Below are positions 10,708 through 21,065 of a stretch of DNA of 64,000 nt, in pieces. Every line of letters begins with the position of its first letter. Within the stretch, counting starts at the first letter, position 1. The position numbers and the translations under genes were made by a program. The notes beneath the pieces are model-generated. The model was not told the DNA's origin and made no database searches. It saw only the letters and a list, made by a program, of their open reading frames with translations. The DNA is from Brachypterus glaber (lineage: Eukaryota; Arthropoda; Insecta; Coleoptera; Kateretidae), in assembly GCA_958510825.1 (NCBI GenBank), contig OY294051.1, positions 31,065,667 through 31,129,666 of the forward strand, given 5' to 3'.

Positions 10708-10853
10708 GAAAATGTCCATACGACTGTCCGTCCGTCTGCACGTCCGTCCATCCGCCCATCCGCTCATCCGTTCATCCATCCATCTGTCCATCTGTTCATC
10801 GGTCCATTGATCCATCGGTCCATCCTTCCGTCCATCCATCCATCAGTCCACTC
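10708..10853 (+). repeat. CCATCCGT-type microsatellite
   Basis: A degenerate tandem array of 4-mers of the CATC/CGTC type. The Pro/Ser/His-rich ORF across it is an artefact of the repeat. It lies exactly between two MITEs. Confidence 0.85.
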
Positions 10854-11686
10854 CCCAAATAGCACCGATGATCTAAGAATATTCTCTAATTATTCTATTG
10901 GGAATATTCTTAGAATAAACTTTTAGATATGCTATGATTATGCTTAAAACTTGGGCTTAAAATGCATAATCTATGCATATGCATCACATATCCTTATAAT
11001 TTTCTCATATCATTCTTCTAATGCATATTCTAAGAAATTTCTGTTAGGAATGTTCTTAGAAATTATGCTATGCATATTCTAAGAATGTTCTGATAGAAGG
11101 TTTATTTGAATTTGCCGCTTTTCTGCAATACATTTTTGTTGGAGTTGTAATTCTACAGTAGCCGATATAAAATTATACATTTAATTGTTTTTGGTGACTC
11201 CAATAGAGTATTATAATTATAGGCCTAAGCCTATAGGCTACAGTGATTGGTAATTTTATTAAGTCTAGTGTTTGTAAGCTATGTAAGATTGTATTGTATG
11301 CATAGAAAGGTATGTACCTGTATACAAACAATGCATGATAATGTTAATATTCCTGAATTTTAAATGTTGTCTATTATATAATAGTTTAAGATATTGTTTT
11401 GTACCACACAGTGTCATTATTACACATGTCACTATTCTGGATATTGACTACTTTAGATTTGACAGATCATAAATTAGGTTAGATAGTTTTGCAAGTTATG
11501 AGAAGATGCTGTGCATATTCTTCAAGAATGATCATGGAAGCTTTAGCATGATTAAAACGGTATCCATTGAATGTCTTAAAACCTTCTAAGAACGTTTTAC
11601 GTAAAACATCGCATATTCTTAGAATCATACAACATTCCCAATATTTATTTTAAGAATATTCTTAGAACTGTTTTGTGCTATGCGGG
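10854..11686. mobile_element. TTCTAAGAATATTC-rich MITE, copy 1
   Basis: One end is CCCAAATAGCACCGATGATC; the other, inverted, is CCCGCATAGCACAAAACAG. The interior is dense in TTCTAAGAATATTC and GCATATGCAT-type self-complementary words. The full-length sister copy is at 39459-40288 in inverted orientation. No clean target duplication is visible here. Confidence 0.78.
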
Positions 11687-11823
11687 TTGGAGTTTAACGA
11701 ACGTTAGCTTCTATGTATTTTGACATTTTTTTTTGCCCCTCCTTAACTTTTTATTTTTAATGTTTTTTTTTTTTTATAAAACTGATCCTTTTAAATAAAG
11801 AATTATTTCTGAAAAAAAAAAGA

Positions 11824-11939
11824 TTGTGCATTTTAAGCGCAAGTTTTAAGGATAATCATAGCATATCTAAAAGTTTATTCTAAGAATATTCCCAATAGAA
11901 TAATTAGAGAATATTCTTAGATCATCGGTGCTATTTGGG
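11824..11939. mobile_element. Truncated end of the TTCTAAGAATATTC-rich MITE
   Basis: An inverted copy of the left ~115 bp of 10854-11686, ending GGTGCTATTTGGG at 11939. It makes the locus look like a long inverted repeat with unequal arms. The DNA between (11687-11823) is T-rich and unassigned. Confidence 0.75.
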
Positions 11940-12179
11940 CAATAAAATATCAACTGTGAAGAGTATACTATGAAATGCGAGGCATACACTGCTTGTTGTG
12001 TCCTTAGATAGGTATCTACCAATGGAATTCAGGCAGTAAATGCATAATGATTTGTTAGGCAAATTAACAGACAGCAAAATTGTAAGCACGCACCTCGTTA
12101 AATTTTGAAAAAAAAAAACAAAACACAAATCAGAAAAAAAAACAGAAAATATTTCGACTTTTTCTAACAAAAAGAAATG

Positions 12180-12600
12180 TCATAGGTATAGTGTCGGATT
12201 AGGGAGCCCAAGGCTAGTGAGATTTCTAACCTACAGCTTTATTTTTTTTCCTTTCCAAAATATTTTTTTTCAGTCAAAACAAAAAAACAAGTGATTTTCA
12301 CTTTCCGACGCGATGCGACATTTCGCCTCTTACCTACTGCTAGAGACGAAACGTCGGAAAGTGAAAATCCATTAAAATCTAAAATAAAATTTTAAGTTCT
12401 ATTTATGAAATTTCGTTTTTTCTTTTTGGACACTAAAAAAACAAAATTTAGTAGTATTTAGTAGCATAGTAGGGCCTTTTTTATTAACAATCCCGATGAA
12501 TTAAGGGGGTAAAAGGAAAAAAAATTATCATTTTTTTTTTCAAACAAAAAAAACAGTTGTAAATGTTGACAATATTTATTATAAAGTACATAATCAATAA
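12180..12600. other. Non-coding DNA with a CGAAACGTC hairpin
   Basis: At about 12293-12374 GATTTTCACTTTCCGACG faces CGTCGGAAAGTGAAAATC, with CTAGAGACGAAACGTCGG in the right arm. This is the same word set as the hammerhead-like repeat at 23761-24042, here as two head-to-head half motifs. The rest is T-rich. Confidence 0.6.
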
Positions 12601-12639
12601 AGGATTTAATTAAATTAAGTACAGAAATGCATCAATTAA

Positions 12640-13545
12640 ATGATTAAGAAAGCTCACCCAGACAGCACATGATATCTTAAAGACGTCTTTTTTAGATCTT
12701 AATTATGTCTGGACGCCTAAAGACATAAAAATGATATCTTATGGACTTCTTTTTAGGGATGTTTAAAAGATATCTGATTATGATGTCTATAAGATGTCTT
12801 TTAAGTATCGGTACAAGACCTCTTAACTTCGATACTCATCGCTAAAAATAAATTAACCACAATCAACTATTAAAAAAATTACAATATTTTTAAAAATAAA
12901 AAAATAAATTAATTTTTTTAAAATTTTGTTTTAACGAAAAACGAAAAAATTAAAAAAATAAATTTTCAAAAAAAAAACAATTTTTTTTTATTTTTTTTTT
13001 AATATCTTTTTTGACAAACAAATTACTTCTCATTCTAATTCTTATTACGCTTTTTATATCAATACGACCGTACCTAGCAACGTAAATGCGAGGGGGTATT
13101 TGTTGTAAAGTCGCCTGTGCAAGGCGTCAATAAGGAGTCTTAAAAAAGATGTCTTAAAGACTTTACCTTTTGTAACATACGACGTCGTTAAGACGTCTTT
13201 AAGATGCATATACGGCGAAAACCAACGTTCTTAAGACATCTTGAATGACGAGCTACGACATCTTTAAGATCTCTTTAAGTCATCTTTGTGCTGTTTGGGC
13301 AAGCTATTGGGTTATTGGAAGCAGGATGTGAGCAAGTAGACTTGGCAAAGATTGAAGAAAAAATGGATACAGGAGGAAACAGTTAAAAGGCGTGCAGGCT
13401 CGGGAAGAAGGAAGTGAAAATTTACTAAATTATTTAAGAGAACACCCTTTACTAGACGCGGTGCAGGCTAGAAAGGACAAAAATTTTGCTGGGTCGAAAA
13501 CCACCGCCCGCCGCCGCATCGATAATTCCGAGATTGGAAATTTTT
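12640..13545 (+). pseudogene. Tc1/IS630-type transposase N-terminus, split by a MITE
   Basis: Taken together, 12640-12656 and 13302 onward read MIKKAQAIGLLEAGCEQVDL, a helix-turn-helix opening typical of Tc1/IS630 transposases. Two broken frames follow: ETVKRRAGSGRR (about 13375), then NLLNYLREHP, AVQARKDKNFAGSKTTARRR and IDNSEIGN (about 13422-13545), resembling the second HTH. The first reading continues across only if the MITE at 12657-13299 and one CA copy are ignored. Frameshifts show it is dead. The catalytic domain is absent. The tail of the plus-strand ORF beyond 13545 is not part of it. Confidence 0.62.
12657..13299. mobile_element. GACGTC-rich MITE, copy C
   Basis: The inverted orientation of copies A and B: CCCAGACAGCACATG at the left, TTTGTGCTGTTTGGG at the right, with CA duplicated at 12655-12656 and 13300-13301. 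The insertion falls inside a transposase relic, whose frame resumes across the site. This independently supports the 2-bp target duplication. Confidence 0.9.
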
Positions 13546-14383
13546 ATGGAAAACTGCCAATATGTCAAATTATTCTAATCTCTTTCTTAAAATCTTACTT
13601 AAACTATAAAATAATTAATAAAATTGACATTTTGGCATATTTAAAACTTGCATTTTTTGTGAGTCCAACTGTACATGTAGAATATGTTCTGTATACAGCA
13701 CATATTCTGTGTTACAAAATCACGTTATTAACTACATGTTGTCATATTCAAATGAAAAATAATCTAATAACACATGAATATATTTCATGTCGATAAATTA
13801 GCATATTACGATGATTTTTAAACAATAATTAAATATCATTTAAATGACAATCAAAAATATTTTATTCTTTTAGATACAAGTAGGCCATGACTTCAATACA
13901 TTGCAAATGATATTTTATTGAATAAAAATAGATAAATTATTTATTTGATTTATATTCTTTAGTGAAGACTGTAATATTATAAGAGATTTCTTAAGTATTT
14001 GGTTTGGTAGATATCAGGCAATTTTATATGTATAAACAATAAAATAAGGCTAAGGAAATCAACTTTTTCTCTGGAACAAAAAACTCTGTGTGCACCACGG
14101 GTGTAAAGTGTCTTGTTGGCGCTTGTCGTTACTGTATAACTTTCAAGGTATAGTCCTAAAACTTTAACTTTACACATAATTTATAATAACTAAATAAATA
14201 AATTTTATTTCCTCACGGTAAAATTTCTTTTTTTAATGATTTCCGGGACTTGCGCCTTCGCCAAAATTGAAAACTTCTTAAAAAACAATTGGTCAAGTGC
14301 GAGTAGACTCGCGCACCGAGGATTCCGTACTGTATCTCCAAGAGTTCTAAGTTTTTTGCCAATTGGTCATAGAAAGGAATTAT
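13546..14383. other. Unassigned AT-rich DNA
   Basis: No gene is supported. ORFs here are short and low in complexity. Confidence 0.5.
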
Positions 14384-14863
14384 TTTTTACACTGTAAAAA
14401 ATAAGTGCAATAAAGAAACCATTGTTTAGTGAAAAAAGAGCAAAATGAATCTCGTGGGTCAAGAAAAACATCGATGGAAATTGGCCGTCCCAGTCGTCCG
14501 ACGCAAACCACATCAAGTACAAGGTTCGCGGGAAAAAGGTTTACACATTAGAGCAGCTGTCGCAAAACTCGGACAGTTTGAAGGTCTTTGCCGTGGAAAT
14601 ATTCTGAAAATCTCGTCAAAGCCCACGATGCCGGGCGATCATTGACGCCAATGGAGAGCCTACACCATTTGCATTGATCTACCATTCATTGACTGTGAAT
14701 TGATGACAAAAATTTAGTATAAATAAATTCTTAAATAAACAATGCGTGCCACTCGTTTACTTGACCGGCTGTAAAATTGTAAAATTTCATGTAAAATCTA
14801 GTAAATTTTACATGTATTTAAGTGCAGAATGATGGGTAATTACTTTTTTTTACAGTGTGTAAC
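14384..14863. mobile_element. Small element with CACTGTAAAAAA ends and GC-richer insert
   Basis: The left end is ACACTGTAAAAAATAAGTG; the right end, inverted, is CACTGTAAAAAAAAGTAATT. A GTAAATTTTAC-type palindrome cluster lies at 14772-14822. The block 14445-14700 is clearly richer in G and C than its surroundings and looks once-coding. Confidence 0.5.
14445..14700 (+). pseudogene. Unidentified coding relic
   Basis: Codon-like composition is seen in frames other than the annotatable ORF. One frame gives NHIKYKVRGKKVYTLEQLSQ, then NSDSLKVFAVEIF and a stop near 14605. After a one-base shift NLVKAHDAGRSLTPMESLHH follows. Together these suggest a frameshifted fragment of a real protein of unknown family. 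It sits inside a small inverted-repeat element, so capture is possible. I cannot name the gene. Confidence 0.4.
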
Positions 14864-14935
14864 AAAAAAATTCTATTCTATACTAATCTATAAGAAATAA
14901 ATTTTTTAATCAAAAGGAGGTACACATAATGAGTA

Positions 14936-15690
14936 TACTGTAAAAAAGTGTAAATTTACAAGCTAAATGTTACAACCACATTTCTGTGTTTGTATTTATT
15001 TTTAATTTGGGTTTTATTATACATAATTTCATTTAATTTCTTTACTTAGTTATAATTCAAAAATAGTATTTTATTTTGAATTAATTGTATTTTTGTAAGT
15101 AACGCGCTGAAAACCTCCTAGCTTTTCTGCGCGTGAGTTCGAGTAGGTTGCCTTCCGGACAGTAGCAATTTGACACTCGAGAACGATCGATGCGTGTCAA
15201 TAAAAATATACTCAAATCAGCTGACGAATATACCACGCCGCGGGCATTCGTTAGAATTTACCATATTTTACGGCTGCAAACTATAGAAATAAGTTCCATA
15301 TACACATATGTATTTAAATAATTAGTAGTGTATACCTACACTGGTCAAACAAACTTTAATTCGCGTACATCAGTTTCCAATTATGTGGTGTCTCCTGTGA
15401 AGAAATGGCGGTCATGACCTGTCGTGCTGAATGCTGTAATTAAGGTAAGATTACCATATATATTATTGGAACTGTCGTTTTGTCTTTAATATTCTTTTCA
15501 ATCATTAATACCTATTCGCAGTCCACTTAATTAATATCATAAAGGCGATGTTACGGAGGCAATCCCATATCACCGAATGGGACCTTTCGACGTCAAACAA
15601 CACTAAATCTCGTAAATTTTACGTGCACCTTCTTGAAAACATATTACCTCTGAGTTAGCATGTAAATTTACACATTTTTTTGTAGTGTAG
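14936..15690. mobile_element. Element with TGTAAATTTACA inverted ends
   Basis: The left end is ACTGTAAAAAAGTGTAAATT; the right end, inverted, is ACTACAAAAAAATGTGTAAA. Both are followed by TTTACA(A/T)GCTAA. The outer bases resemble those of 14384-14863, so the two may be related. The internal GC-richer stretch 15110-15250 shows no ORF. Confidence 0.55.
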
Positions 15691-16308
15691 TTGATCCTAA
15701 AATTTTGAAAAACATAAAAAATAGAGTTTTTGGGAAAAATGGCTTTAAAAAACAACAGCTATCGAAACTAATTTACTGCAATTCTATAAAAAAAAAAAAT
15801 TAAAATGGGGAAGACCGAAAGCCAATGTAAAATTTTTGGAAAGTTAAAAAATCATATTTTTGAAACGAGACGTTTTTGAATAAAATCCTCTGGGGTTTGT
15901 TCTCAGACAGCGAAAAAAAAAAAATATATATAAAAAATTTAATCAAGGTAAAGTATACACGTGTGGTCAAATTGGTTAACTATATATTGCAAAAAAATAT
16001 ATTATTACTTATTATTAAATTATTATTTTTTAATAAAAATATTAGTTATTAATATGTAGGTAGGTACTTTTTCATACTCTCCGCTTCTTCACAGTAGAGG
16101 AGTATTCAGTATACCTCTAGGACCCGTCTGTCCGTCTGTATATACATAATATGTATATATGCATATATTACATGGCATTTCTTCTTGTCCGCACGATAAC
16201 TCAAGAAAGAAAAATCTAGTCGACTTTTTCGAAAATTTCAGGAAAAATCAATCTTGGTAAGGACATGAAGCTAGCCCATTGAAACTGAAAAGAAAAGCCC
16301 AAAAACAA
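15691..16308. other. Non-coding DNA with a GTCTGT-family fragment
   Basis: The only landmark is at 16120-16240: GTCTGTCCGTCTGTATATAC, then GTCCGCACGATAACTCAAG, a diverged copy of the dispersed repeat seen at 9381-9690. Confidence 0.5.
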
Positions 16309-16560
16309 GGACCGGCAGTGGCCGCACTTACCTATTTAATTTGTCTGGGCTAAAGCGTGGGTTCGAGTCCCCGCGGTGGAATGCAATTTTCATTCATGGG
16401 ATGTGGCTTGTGGCAACTATGTAGTGACATGAAGACAAAAATGGTATCTTTGCCTTAGAAGCAGTGGTTTGGAAGTCACTATAGTTGCTTATAAGCCGGT
16501 GGTCTACACAAGGTAGTATTCACAGTGCCTGAGTCTAAATGATTTTACCCCCTTTAATGT
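16309..16560 (+). mobile_element. tRNA-derived SINE, type 2
   Basis: An internal pol III B box, GGTTCGAGTCC (16360-16370), follows a weak A-box region (GGCAGTGGCCGC). The body then has GGAAGTCACTATAG and ATAAGCCGGTGGTC, words shared with the body of the SINEs at 47851 and 63758. There is no clean tRNA fold, so it is a SINE rather than a tRNA gene. Confidence 0.6.
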
Positions 16561-18157
16561 AACTTTGCTAACTTTACCACAACAATAAAAAAGTTACATT
16601 TTAAAAAACCGAAAAACTCCGATCAACTTAATAAAAAAAATTAAAAAAGTGAAAAGTTCAGTCAACGTCGAGACACGTCATTTAATTTTATTTATTTTGG
16701 ATAAATTACTTTTATTAAAAGGATCAATTGTACTAAATTTGTAAAAAAATCCTCAAAAAAAACAAAAAAAATAGAGTGCTAAAACATCGAAAAAAAAAAA
16801 TATATAGAAGAAAAAGTGCTATCAACATACTTTTTTTTGGAAAAAATTTCTTTTAATAAATAAAAGTCAATCGCACCAAAGAAAAAATTATTTAAAAACA
16901 ACACTGAGAATTGTTTACCGAAGCAAATACTAAACGGTTTTGCCTGTTTGGAACCCCAGGCAACATTTTTCATTAAATAAAACTTGTTACAGTTGTAGTG
17001 ATGTGGTTTTTTACTATTAAATATTTTTCTACTAATGTAGTGATGTCGAATTCTATCACTAATTTAGTGAAGTGGTATATAATTCGGTTATAGCCGAGCG
17101 GTTAATTATAACTTTTATTATAGCTTACTCAGTTAGGTTGGCCATACAATCTTCTATCGATTTAAAGTATACCCGAGCGGAGAATATACTTAACCACTTA
17201 TCACTTTATTCGGGAGCGGGTATTCTAGGAGACGGCGCTTTGGAAACAGATAAAACGATTTCTTCTTAACTTAAGAATAATATATTAAATAAATGTAAAT
17301 AAATTCTTCAAGAACATGAAAGATCAATTCTTACTTCTAAGTCCTATTTCTATGCAAAGCCCTTAAATTCTAATTTCCATTATATATTAGTTTTCCATTA
17401 AATACTTCTAAATTAAAACATTCTATGTTTGAAATTCCAACTATTCGCAATCATTTTCAAATCCCAATTTATTTTCCACATTTTTCTTAGTGTATATTAA
17501 AACTGGTTCGTATAAGTCATTTAAATTATTTTACAAAATATTCTTCAAAGTTAATTAATATTCGTCAAAATTTCTATCAGTGTTCATACTATCAATATTT
17601 ATAAGTGTCCAAAATTTTTTTTATGTCTGATAAAACGAGTCTCAAAATTTTTTAAAAACTATTTTTAATTCAAGAATAAATCTCAAAATTAATTCTCACA
17701 GAAACTACATTTTCACTTTTGAAACTGACGTGGAGGCAGTCTAACTAAAAACTGGATAAATATCAATCTTTTCATGAGTTTATATAGCTAATAAGAAGGT
17801 CACTAGTTAAATTTATTTGACAATGCTTTTAACTCAAAATATCGACAAAGATACCGCGCATATTTAATTACCCCGACAAAAGAGTTTCAGTCTCATCAAT
17901 TTGCAAACTAATTGCTATTTCTGACATCTGAAACGATCATTTCGCTCATAAATTAGATTTGTTTAAACAATTAAGATTACTAGACAACTTTTAAGTTATA
18001 CCGACAAGAATTACCGAGGAGGGGTCCGATGTAATGTAGGTCAAACCGGACTTTACCGAAGCCGAATCTCGTGAAGCCAGATTGTATCATAGCTCAATAT
18101 TAAAGAAATATTATTTTAAAATTTTAACTACATATAAAATATTCGGATCATAACACA
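16561..18157. other. AT-rich intergenic DNA
   Basis: Nothing is supported. A tRNA-like string around 17090 (TAGCCGAGCGGTTAA) lacks a partner B box and a cloverleaf. Confidence 0.5.
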
Positions 18158-18825
18158 GTATAGTATATTCTATAACTAGTATGGAATAGACATTATTCCC
18201 GCGAGCGCGGAATGACTATTCCATACGTGTTGTAGACTATACTTTTTCTTCGACCGCAAATATGAAACACTTTATGGCTTTAAACTGCGGACAAGGTTAA
18301 AAACAATGTTTTTTGTGACTAGTCATTGTAAATGCAACAAAACACATATTTTTAAATAAAGCAATTAATGTTATTTAATAATTTTATCAAATCAGTAGTT
18401 AAAAAAGATTTTTATTTAATTTTAGCACATATTTACAAATTATAATGCAAAAATTGAAGGTTATGTCAGATTATTGTGACATATATCAGGTTTAAAAATA
18501 GATGGAGCAGTTTTAATTTTTTGAACTAAATTGATAAAAAACTGGTCAAGTATTAAGAAAAACTAATAAACTTTATGTAATTTTAACGCAAAACTTTAAA
18601 TTGCATTAAATTATTCAATATTTCATGGTAAAATATATATATTTTTGCTAATTTTGCTACAGTTTTCTTTACTTTTATAAACAAGAGATGGCACTACATG
18701 TGCTCATTCTAACACATGATACGGAATATTCATACCATATCTAGAGCTAGAATGGATTCATTCTGTGTTTGAAAAGTGTGTGTATTTGCTTAAATTCTAA
18801 AGCAGTCGTAGAAAAAAACATAACT
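18158..18825 (+). repeat. Dispersed 0.7-kb repeat, copy 1
   Basis: It is nearly identical along its length to 52591-53332. Landmarks are ATAGTATATTCTATAACTAG, GCGAGCGCGGAATGACTATT, TCTAGAGCTAGAATGG and AAGCAGTCGTAGAAA. It has a CG-rich palindromic head and an AT-rich body, and no ORF. Confidence 0.85.
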
Positions 18826-18984
18826 TTTTTACTAGGGTAACAAATTCTCAGTGAAAAAAGTTAAAGGGGCGCCACTAAAAAATAAAATTAGAGATGTCCC
18901 AATAAAATATAACTATGTAGTTTAATTTTAACTTAGACCCAGAAGAAAAAAACTACGTTTAACTACTAGGATTATATAATAGAA

Positions 18985-19400
18985 TGCCAAGCATTATATA
19001 TCGTCATGACTTGTTCTACTTTCCTAGAGGAAAGTCTTGAAAGTTTTTTATTGATTTTTTACGTTTACGTTTCTCGACGTTTTACATGCATAAAACGATT
19101 CTCGCTATTTTTTTCTATCTGTCTGTCGGTGTGTCTATCAGTCTGTCTGTCGATCTGTCCGGGAAAATTTGTGACCACGATAAGTCGAGAACGCTTTGAG
19201 CTAAATAATTTAAATTTGGAATATATGTTTTTTACTAAGGAATCATAATGCAAAGTTCTTGACTGGGATTATTTTTGGTAAAAATCTGGATGGGGTAAGT
19301 GTAAAACTATAAAAAAAATGTATATTTTAATTTTTTTTTCAAGAAAGTTTCTTTTTTCAGAAAACATAAAGTTTCAGATTTTTTTTTATTATTTAAGAAA
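18985..19400 (+). repeat. GTCTGT/ACGATAACTC dispersed repeat
   Basis: TTTCTCGACGTTTTACATGC, a long GTCTGTC run (19108-19160), GGGAAAATTTGTGACCACG, ATAAGTCGAGAACGC and a T-rich tail. Both strands have ORFs through the CTGT run; neither is a gene. Confidence 0.7.
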
Positions 19401-20424
19401 AAATTAACAGGCCTATTATAGGCCTATAGTATTCTTTTGTTGGCAGTTGTGTTTTAATTGTTTTGGGTATATGAATATAATTCGCTTGGTTTGGCTTAAT
19501 TAAACATTGTACTTTTTTAATGAACCAAAATCCGGTAAATACAAAAAATAATTCTAACAGATATTTATTGTTTCCTATTTATAGACAAACTAATTTATAG
19601 TGGTATTGGGACAAAAACGTGGTATGTCCATTTGATGGAGGACAAAAAAAAATAGGACTTGGGAAAATAAAAAAAAACTTCTTTAATTTGGAATCTTTTT
19701 AATTTGTAAAACCCACCGAACTAACAACTCTTCCCTCTAGAATACGCATTCCGTTAATATAAAGTATCGCCAACATCTCGGTTTGTTTGTAAACAAATAG
19801 TAGGTATATTCAGGCCTGAACAATAACAATTACCAGTAACTGTTATTGTTGTCTCTGTTAGAACAAAGCTGTGCGAGTAAGACAGACAAATGTATATGTT
19901 GGCTACGTTTTTGTCAGTTTTTACAAATGAAATGCCTATTCTAGAGAGAAGAGTTATTAGTTCGTTGGTAAAACCCGTATTACGTAAGAACTTTTTGGGA
20001 AATTTGCACCCCCTCCCCCAAGAAGGAGTCATGACCATCCAAAATAGAAAAAAAAATTTACTAAGTTATACATATATATATATATACAATAAGGTGTACA
20101 AATTTTGACCAAATTATGGGCCATGGACCGCATCACCTATTACCGCCACTACCCACCTACACGTTTCCTATATTTTCCTTGGTAAAATAAATTTCAATGC
20201 ATTTTCTGGAATTCATATTATTTTTTGTAATGGATTTGACTGGTTTTGCAGCCATGCAGCCATTGAATATGGATATAATAAATATACAACTTGATCATCA
20301 GTAAACAATTGTTTTGTTTTAAAACAAACACTAAGGATGCATATTGGTAACTTTGAATAGAGAAGCTTCCGGGAGGCAAGGTCCTTTGGTGCTTCAAACT
20401 TCTAAAAAGGGCTTTTATAATAAT
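19401..20424. other. Unassigned non-coding DNA
   Basis: No supported gene. It includes a short TA microsatellite near 20070-20090. Confidence 0.5.
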
Positions 20425-21065
20425 AAATAAATAAATAAATAAATAACTTTATTTCATAGATAACGACACATCATATGATTTTAAAAAACCCATACGACTA
20501 TCGTGATTCATGTTCAACGCAAAAGACATATATAAATAAATATACATAAAAGAAAATATACTAGGTTAACACATATTCCTGCATACAATATGGTTCAATA
20601 TTTATTTATTAGTAAGGCTTTTACCTTAGATTTGAAGGATTTGAGATTATTTAAGGCCCTTATGTCTTCAGGTAATTTATTAAAGACAGATATACAGGCA
20701 TACAGACAACCCTTTTCGAATTGCGCCAGCCTATGACGAGGGACGTTAAAATAAATATTTCTATTTAGATTAGACCGGTATTGTTCAAATAACGATTTAT
20801 TTTTAAACATAAAAATGAGTAACTCATATAAATACAAACCCGTTAGAGTTAGAATTTCGTTATTTCGGAAGAGGCCTCGACAAGAATCCCTGTATCTCAA
20901 GCCCAGAATCGTGCGCATGCTCGCTTCTGCACCTTAAACAATTCCTGCACACGGGCATTCTGTCCCCAGAAAATAATACCGTATCTTAAAACGGACTCAA
21001 AGTTTGAAAAATAGACAATTTTCAATGTATCAAAATTCATGTAGGCACAGTAGTCTCCGAGAACC
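20425..21065 (-). pseudogene. CR1/L2-like reverse transcriptase 3' fragment
   Basis: On the minus strand two overlapping frames give NFDTLKIVYFSNFESVLRYG, IIFWGQNARVQELFKVQKRA, then LTGLYLYELLIFMFKNKSLF and LYACISVFNKLPEDIRALNN. This is the C-terminal part of CR1/L2-type non-LTR reverse transcriptases. One frameshift near 20900-20918 separates the frames. The element ends to the left in a short tandem array, AAAT repeated at about 20425-20446 (ATTT on its sense strand), typical of non-LTR tails. Its 5' side is cut by the long inverted-repeat element that begins at 21066. Confidence 0.78.

Noticed and set aside
10671..10862. Pro/Ser/His/Val repeat protein
   Set aside because: Direct translation of the CCATCCGT microsatellite.
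13392..13796. 134-codon plus-strand ORF
   Set aside because: Only its middle (about 13422-13545) resembles a transposase HTH; its start and tail are in unrelated DNA. Listed as part of a relic instead of a gene.
17072..17269. 65-codon ORF and a tRNA-like TAGCCGAGCGGTTAA string
   Set aside because: No B box at the right distance, no cloverleaf, and no protein domain visible.
19006..19253. Overlapping ORFs on both strands (Ser/Cys/Leu-rich and Arg/Thr/Asp-rich)
   Set aside because: Both are translations of the GTCTGT microsatellite of the dispersed repeat.
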